A DNA stretch of 64,000 bases from Amycolatopsis benzoatilytica AK 16/65 (GTDB lineage Bacteria > Actinomycetota > Actinomycetes > Mycobacteriales > Pseudonocardiaceae). The translations under genes were made by a program, and so were the position numbers. A model generated the notes under the pieces. The model searched no databases and was not told the origin of the DNA. It saw nothing but the letters and a program-made list of their open reading frames with translations. The stretch covers positions 3,145,195-3,209,194 of the forward strand of contig NZ_KB912942.1 of the NCBI RefSeq assembly GCF_000383915.1. The letters are read 5' to 3'. Of the stretch, positions 59,786 to 64,000 are shown in pieces; the first letter of the stretch is position 1; each line of letters begins with the position of its first letter.

Positions 59786-59832
59786 GTGAAAGGCCCCTTG
59801 CCGGAATAGGATTCCGGCAAGGGGCCCTTCAC
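59786..59832. repeat. dispersed palindrome, copy 4
   Basis: GTGAAAGGCCCCTTGCCGGAAT (left arm from 59786, 22 bases; written in two parts: GTGAAAGGCCCC and TTGCCGGAAT) pairs with ATTCCGGCAAGGGGCC plus CTTCAC ending 59832, with one mismatch. Pairing extends further into the centre than in copies 1-3. It is 32 bases behind the coxM stop. Confidence 0.85.
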
Positions 59833-59864
59833 GGACGTCTCCCGCCCGGACGGGAGCGGAACCG

Positions 59865-60680
59865 TCAGGCGATTCCCGCGCTCGCCAGCGCCCGGCCGGT
59901 CAGCACCCGGGCCAGGTGTTTCCGGTACTCCGCCGTGGCGTGCGGCTCTTCCGGCGGCGAAGTGTCGTCCGCCGCCAGCTTCGCCGCCTCCGCCGCGCTG
60001 GCCCCGTCGGCCAGCGCCCGTTCGGTCGCCGTCGCGCGCAGCGGGGTGCCGCCCATGTTGATCAGGCCCACCGAGCGGCCGGTGACCGCGACGCCCACGA
60101 TCGCCCAGTCGATGGCCCGGCGGGTGAACTTCTCGAAGCCCCAGCCCAGTCCCGCCTGGCTCGGCAGGCGGATCTCGGTGAGCAGCTCGTCCGGCTCCAG
60201 CGGAGTGGTGAACGGGCCGAGGAAGAACTCCGCGGCCGGGATGCGCCGCTCCCCCGATGGGCCGCGCGCCACGAGCGTCGCGTCCGCCGCCAGCACCGCC
60301 GCGGGCAAATCGGCGGCCGAGTCGGCGTGCACCAGCGAGCCGCCGATGGTGCCGCGGTGGCGGACCTGCGGGTCGCCGACCGAGCCGGACACGTGCGCCA
60401 GCAGCGGCGCGTGCTCGGCGAGCACCGGGTCGTGCTGCAGGTCGTGATAGCGCGAGAGAGCGCCGATCACGACTTCGTCGCCGTCCAGCCGGACGAACTT
60501 GAGCTCCCGCAGCGGCGCGATGTCCACCACGATCTCCGGCGCGGCGAACCGGAGTTTCATCAGCGGCAGCAGCGAATGCCCGCCGGCGAGCAGCTTCGCG
60601 TCGTCTCCGTGTTCGGCGAGCAGCGCGAGCGCTTCGTCCACAGTGGACGCGCGACGGTAGGAGAAACCGGCCGGGATCAC
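59865..60680 (-). CDS. coxM: molybdenum hydroxylase FAD-binding subunit (CoxM-like)
   Basis: 271 residues of the CO dehydrogenase flavoprotein fold: [17 protein letters not shown] (FAD pyrophosphate), [19 protein letters not shown] (second FAD motif) and [18 protein letters not shown]. It passes electrons from the small Fe-S subunit to FAD and an acceptor. GTG 60680 overlaps the coxS stop (GTGA), so translation is coupled. Third gene of the coxL-coxS-coxM order. Confidence 0.92.
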   Translation of the reverse strand: MIPAGFSYRRASTVDEALALLAEHGDDAKLLAGGHSLLPLMKLRFAAPEIVVDIAPLRELKFVRLDGDEVVIGALSRYHDLQHDPVLAEHAPLLAHVSGSVGDPQVRHRGTIGGSLVHADSAADLPAAVLAADATLVARGPSGERRIPAAEFFLGPFTTPLEPDELLTEIRLPSQAGLGWGFEKFTRRAIDWAIVGVAVTGRSVGLINMGGTPLRATATERALADGASAAEAAKLAADDTSPPEEPHATAEYRKHLARVLTGRALASAGIA

Positions 60681-61144
60681 TGCGCCACCTCCTGCCCGGA
60701 CGCGTCGAGCACGGCGCTCACGATGTTGTGATAGCCCGTGCAGCGGCAGAGGTTGCCCTCCAGCGCGGCGCGCGCTTGTTCCCGGGTCGGTTTCGGGTTT
60801 TCCTTCAGCAGCGACACCGTCGCCATCATCATGCCGGGCGTGCAGAACCCGCACTGCAGGCCGTGCTGCTCGCGGAACGCACGCTGCACCGGGTGCAGGC
60901 CGTCCTCGCCGCGCAGACCCTCCACAGTGGTCACTTCGTGCCCGTCGGCCTGCGCGGCCAGCACCGTGCAGGATTTCACCGACTCGCCGTCGAGCAGCAC
61001 CGTGCACGCCCCGCAGGACGTGGTGTCGCAGCCGATGTTCGTGCCGGTGAGGCCCGCGGTGTCCCGCAGGTAGTGCACGAGCAGGGTGCGGTCGGGCACC
61101 TCCGCGGCGGTCTTCTGGCCGTTCACCTCGATCGAGACCTGCAC
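60677..61144 (-). CDS. coxS: molybdenum hydroxylase 2Fe-2S subunit (CoxS-like)
   Basis: 155 residues with both iron-sulphur domains: plant-type 2Fe-2S cluster with [16 protein letters not shown] and a following Cys, and the helical second cluster with [10 protein letters not shown] and [10 protein letters not shown]. It links the molybdenum site to FAD. GTG 61144 is one base beyond the coxL stop; ATG 61165 inside coxL is the alternative and would add seven residues. Confidence 0.94.
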   Translation of the reverse strand: MQVSIEVNGQKTAAEVPDRTLLVHYLRDTAGLTGTNIGCDTTSCGACTVLLDGESVKSCTVLAAQADGHEVTTVEGLRGEDGLHPVQRAFREQHGLQCGFCTPGMMMATVSLLKENPKPTREQARAALEGNLCRCTGYHNIVSAVLDASGQEVAQ

Positions 61145-61145
61145 G

Positions 61146-63398
61146 TCAGTTCGCCTTCCTAGCATCGTTGAGGGCCGTCCACACCCGCAGCGGAGTGGTC
61201 GGCATGTCCAGGTGCCGCACCCCGAGGTGGCCGAGCGCGTCGACCACCGCGTTGTGCACCGCGGGCGTCGAGCCGATCGTCGCCGCCTCGCCGATCCCCT
61301 TGACTCCCAGCAGGTTCCGGGTCGTCGGCGTCTCCATGTCCACCAGCTCGAAGTCCGGCAGCTCGGTCGCGGTGACGAACGAGTAGTCGGCGAGCGTGGC
61401 GGTCGTCGGGTTGCCGTCCGCGTCGTAGCTCATCACCTCGAGCAGCGCCTGCGCGATGCCCTGGCCGAGCCCGCCGTGCCGCTGGCCGCGGAACGTCAGC
61501 GGGTTGACGATCGGTCCGGCGTCGTCCAGCGCGACCAGCCGGCGCACCTCGACCTTCCCGGTCTCGGTGTCGACCTCGACCACTGCGAGGTGCGCGCCGA
61601 ACGGAAACGTCGGCGAGCCGTCGCCGAACCAGACGTCGGCGGTGAAGCCGCCGGCCTCGCCGGCCACCCGGGCCCAGTCCAGGGTGGCCGACGACGGGGC
61701 GCCGCGGACCTGCCAGACGCCGCGTTCGACGTCCAGCTCCAAGTCCTCCGGCGCGGCTTCGAGCAGCTCAGCGGCGACCTGGCGGGCCTGCGCCACGACC
61801 TCCTCGGCGGCCCGCCGGATCGCCGAGCCGCCGAGCTGCAGCGACCGCGAGCCGAACGTGCCGATCGCGCGCGGGACCTCGTCGGTGTCGCCGTGCCGGA
61901 CGGTGATCTTCTCCATCGGCACGCCGAGCTGGTCGGACAGCAGCATCGCCAGCGAGGTGCCGAGCCCCTGGCCGTGCGGCGAGCTGCCGGTCCACGCGGT
62001 GATCGAGCCGTCCTCGTGCACGTCGACCCGGCCGCTCTCGCCACCGCCGTCGCCGCCGGTGATCTCCACGTACGTGGCGATGCCGAGGCCCAGCGCGACC
62101 GGGTCGCCGGACGCGCGGCGCGCTTCCTGCTCCTCGCGCAGCTGCGCGTAGCCCGCCGCCGCGAGCACCTTGTCCAGGGCCGCGGCGTACTCGCCGGTGT
62201 CGTACGAGCCGCCGGTCGGCGTCGTGTACGGAAACTCGTCCGGCCGGATGAAGTTGACCCGCCGCACGTCCGCCGGGTCCATCCCGATCTCCGCCGCGAA
62301 CAGGTCCATCGCACGCTCGACCGCGGCGGTCGCCTCCGGCCGTCCCGCTCCGCGGTAGGCCGCGATCGGCGTGGTCGTGGTGACGACACCGCGGCTGCGG
62401 GTCTGCACGGTCGGGAACCGGTACACGCCTGGCGCCATCAGCTCGGTGAGCGTGGGCAGGAACAGCGCGCGCGGGTACGCGCCGGCGTCCTGGAGCACGT
62501 CCAGCCGGTACGCCAGCACCGTGCCGTCGCGCTTGCCGCCGATGGTGACGGTGTTGCGCTGCGCGCGGCCGTGCGTCATCGAGGTCAGATTCTCGCTGCG
62601 CGACTCGGCCCACCGCACCGCGCGGCCGGACTTCTTCGCCGCCCAGGCGAGCAATGTCGCCTCCGGGTCGGCGCCGATCTTCGCGCCGAAGCCGCCGCCG
62701 ACGTCCGGCACGATGACCCGCACCAGCTCGTTGTCGATGCCCAGCCCGGCGGCCACCGTGCCGCGGGCGATCTGCGCGTTCTGCGTGGACAGCCACAGCG
62801 TGACGCGGCCGTCCTCGCCCCACGCGACGGACGCGCCGCGCGGTTCGAGCGGCGCCGGCGCGACGCGCTGGTTCAGGATTTCCTCGGTGACGACGACGTC
62901 GCAGTCCGCGAAGACCGAGTCGTCGAACTCCTCCATGCCGTGCACCTGCACGACGTTGCTGCCCTGCTCCGGGAACACCAGCGTCTCACCGGCGAGCGCG
63001 CCGTCGAAGTCCGCGACCGCGTCCAGCGGGTCGTAGTCCACGTCGACCAGCTCCGCCGCGTCCGCGAGCTGGTAGCGCTCCTCGGTGAGGACCAGCGCGA
63101 CCGGCTCCCCCACGTACCGCACGACGTCGCCGGCCAGGTACGGCTCGGGAACCGGCCCCGCCTTGCCCGGCTCGAGGTCCAGCTCCGCCGCGGTGTAGAC
63201 GGCGACCACGCCCGGCGCGGTGCGGGCTTCCTCCGCGTCGATCCCGGTGACCCGCGCGTGCGCGATCGGGCTGCGCACGAAAACCGCGTGGACCGCGCCG
63301 GCGAGCGACTCTTCCCTCAGGTCGTCGACGTACGTTCCGCCCTCGGTGATCAGCTTCTCGTCTTCGACGCGCACCACCCGGGTGCCGACAATGCTCAT
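61146..63398 (-). CDS. coxL: molybdenum hydroxylase large subunit, form II CoxL-like
   Basis: 750 residues. N-terminal aldehyde oxidase/xanthine dehydrogenase domain (about 15-125) and the molybdopterin-binding domains with [20 protein letters not shown] and [15 protein letters not shown], whose Glu is the catalytic base. The active-site loop reads [11 protein letters not shown]: this is the AYRGAGR of form II enzymes, not the AYxCSFR of true aerobic CO dehydrogenase. The likely substrate is an aldehyde, a purine or another N-heterocycle rather than CO. AGGAGG precedes ATG 63398. Confidence 0.93.
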   Translation of the reverse strand: MSIVGTRVVRVEDEKLITEGGTYVDDLREESLAGAVHAVFVRSPIAHARVTGIDAEEARTAPGVVAVYTAAELDLEPGKAGPVPEPYLAGDVVRYVGEPVALVLTEERYQLADAAELVDVDYDPLDAVADFDGALAGETLVFPEQGSNVVQVHGMEEFDDSVFADCDVVVTEEILNQRVAPAPLEPRGASVAWGEDGRVTLWLSTQNAQIARGTVAAGLGIDNELVRVIVPDVGGGFGAKIGADPEATLLAWAAKKSGRAVRWAESRSENLTSMTHGRAQRNTVTIGGKRDGTVLAYRLDVLQDAGAYPRALFLPTLTELMAPGVYRFPTVQTRSRGVVTTTTPIAAYRGAGRPEATAAVERAMDLFAAEIGMDPADVRRVNFIRPDEFPYTTPTGGSYDTGEYAAALDKVLAAAGYAQLREEQEARRASGDPVALGLGIATYVEITGGDGGGESGRVDVHEDGSITAWTGSSPHGQGLGTSLAMLLSDQLGVPMEKITVRHGDTDEVPRAIGTFGSRSLQLGGSAIRRAAEEVVAQARQVAAELLEAAPEDLELDVERGVWQVRGAPSSATLDWARVAGEAGGFTADVWFGDGSPTFPFGAHLAVVEVDTETGKVEVRRLVALDDAGPIVNPLTFRGQRHGGLGQGIAQALLEVMSYDADGNPTTATLADYSFVTATELPDFELVDMETPTTRNLLGVKGIGEAATIGSTPAVHNAVVDALGHLGVRHLDMPTTPLRVWTALNDARKAN

Positions 63399-63451
63399 CT
63401 GTCCTCCTGCTTGGGTACCCCGCCGACTATGCCTGTTCCCGCGTCCCCGCG

Positions 63452-64000
63452 TCAGCCCGAGTAGGCCTGCCAAGCGAGAACCGCTGCGAGAGCGAGCCCG
63501 CCGAGGCCAATCGCGATCCGCAGCGGCGTCGCGGGAAGGTAGCGCACGAGCACCGAACCGAGCCACGAGCCCGCCACCGAGCCGAGACAGACCGCGATCG
63601 CGGCGGGCCAGAACACCTTGCCGGTGAAAGCGAAGACGAGCGCGGCGATCAGGTTCGCGGTGCCGGTGGCGATGTTCTTGGCGGCGTTCGTGCGAGCAAG
63701 CGACTGGCTCCAGACCGTGGTCAGCAGCGCGAGCATCAGCACGCCCGCCGCGGCCCCGAAATATCCGCCGTAGACGCCGACGAGGAACGCGGCGATCCCG
63801 GTCAGCGGGCCGATGCCGTGGTGCTCGCGGCGTTCGGCCATCCGGCGCAGCTTCGGACCGGCCATCAGCAGGATCGACGCGCCGCCGATCAGCCAGGGCA
63901 CGACGACGGTGAAGGCGTCCGGCGAGCTGACCAGCAGGACGAGCCCGCCGCACGCACCACCCGCCGTGGTGATGAGGCAGAGCGGCAGCAGGTGCCGGCC
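63452..64000 (-). CDS. TauE/SafE (TSUP) family permease, 5' end cut by window edge
   Basis: The last 183 residues are visible; the start lies beyond 64000. Hydrophobic segments and the family signatures VYGGYFGAAAGVLMLALL and NAAKNIATGTANLIAALVFAF, followed by GSWLGSVLVRYLPATPLR, are those of sulphite/organosulphonate exporter TauE-type proteins. It lies 53 bp upstream of coxL on the same strand; TSUP genes often accompany molybdenum hydroxylase operons, but cotranscription here is inference. Confidence 0.9.
   Translation of the reverse strand, partial: GRHLLPLCLITTAGGACGGLVLLVSSPDAFTVVVPWLIGGASILLMAGPKLRRMAERREHHGIGPLTGIAAFLVGVYGGYFGAAAGVLMLALLTTVWSQSLARTNAAKNIATGTANLIAALVFAFTGKVFWPAAIAVCLGSVAGSWLGSVLVRYLPATPLRIAIGLGGLALAAVLAWQAYSG

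Noticed and set aside
61146..63398. True aerobic carbon monoxide dehydrogenase
   Set aside because: The active-site loop is AYRGAGR (form II), not the Cys-containing AYxCSFR loop needed for CO oxidation.

Overview
The window is high-GC DNA whose gene content points to a Pseudonocardiaceae actinomycete, most likely Amycolatopsis or a close relative. The evidence is codon use strongly biased to G/C in third positions, many GTG starts, mycothiol- and F420-type enzyme families, a partial ESX (type VII secretion) locus, a SigF-type stress module and a CsxA-like exo-glucosaminidase. No rRNA, tRNA, CRISPR, integrase or transposase gene was seen. It reads as an ordinary stretch of chromosome, dense in small regulator-plus-enzyme modules.

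Layout. 1-9989: ferredoxin fdxA (cut by the edge), a divergent LysR/EamA pair, an HxlR regulator divergent from an alpha/beta hydrolase and a PD-(D/E)XK-like protein, a lipoprotein, a PAP2 phosphatase with a long disordered tail, phoU behind a small Cys/His protein, a dienelactone hydrolase, an azoreductase divergent from an ECF41-type sigma factor. 9986-19065: a DUF3152 protease-like membrane protein, a sugar-transporter/GH3/TetR operon, DUF3291 and a Cys-rich HTH regulator with duplicated operators, a nitroreductase-like DsbA protein, a phosphotransferase and an ArsR regulator. 19066-22652: a magnesium transport unit (P-type ATPase plus MgtC) behind a structured leader with a candidate leader peptide.

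22654-28193: a mandelate/benzoylformate-type operon (benzoylformate decarboxylase, aldehyde dehydrogenase, aromatic-acid transporter and a truncated SnoaL-like gene) under an IclR regulator. 28230-41640: a Tat-exported GH2 glucosaminidase-like enzyme, an aldehyde dehydrogenase/TetR pair, a nucleotidyltransferase, a decayed gene, a sirtuin, an F420-type oxidoreductase, a second Tat-exported GH2, a P450/PadR pair and a second decayed gene. 41877-44226: STAS protein, bifunctional nuclease, anti-sigma kinase and SigF-like sigma factor. 44339-53439: VOC protein, S53 peptidase, SGNH hydrolase, MHS transporter, a hydrolase/F420-oxidoreductase operon with a divergent TetR, a DNA ligase and a YjbR-like protein. 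53639-58070: an ESX accessory operon (EspG, unknown protein, PPE protein, EspC-like protein, YbaB-like protein) without the secretion core. 58071-59011: gene-poor DNA with 11-bp tandem repeats. 59012-64000: flavin reductase, a three-subunit form II CoxLMS-type molybdenum hydroxylase operon and a truncated TauE/SafE permease.

Most notable: a family of five dispersed long palindromes (about 50 bp), each directly behind a gene 3' end, one of them exactly at the break point of a truncated gene; the leader upstream of the magnesium ATPase; a set of very regular operator palindromes that tie regulators to targets; 11-bp phased repeats upstream of the ESX operon; and three broken genes. I did not find a convincing wholly new system; the best candidates for new biology are the palindrome family, the leader, and the small Cys/His protein paired with phoU.
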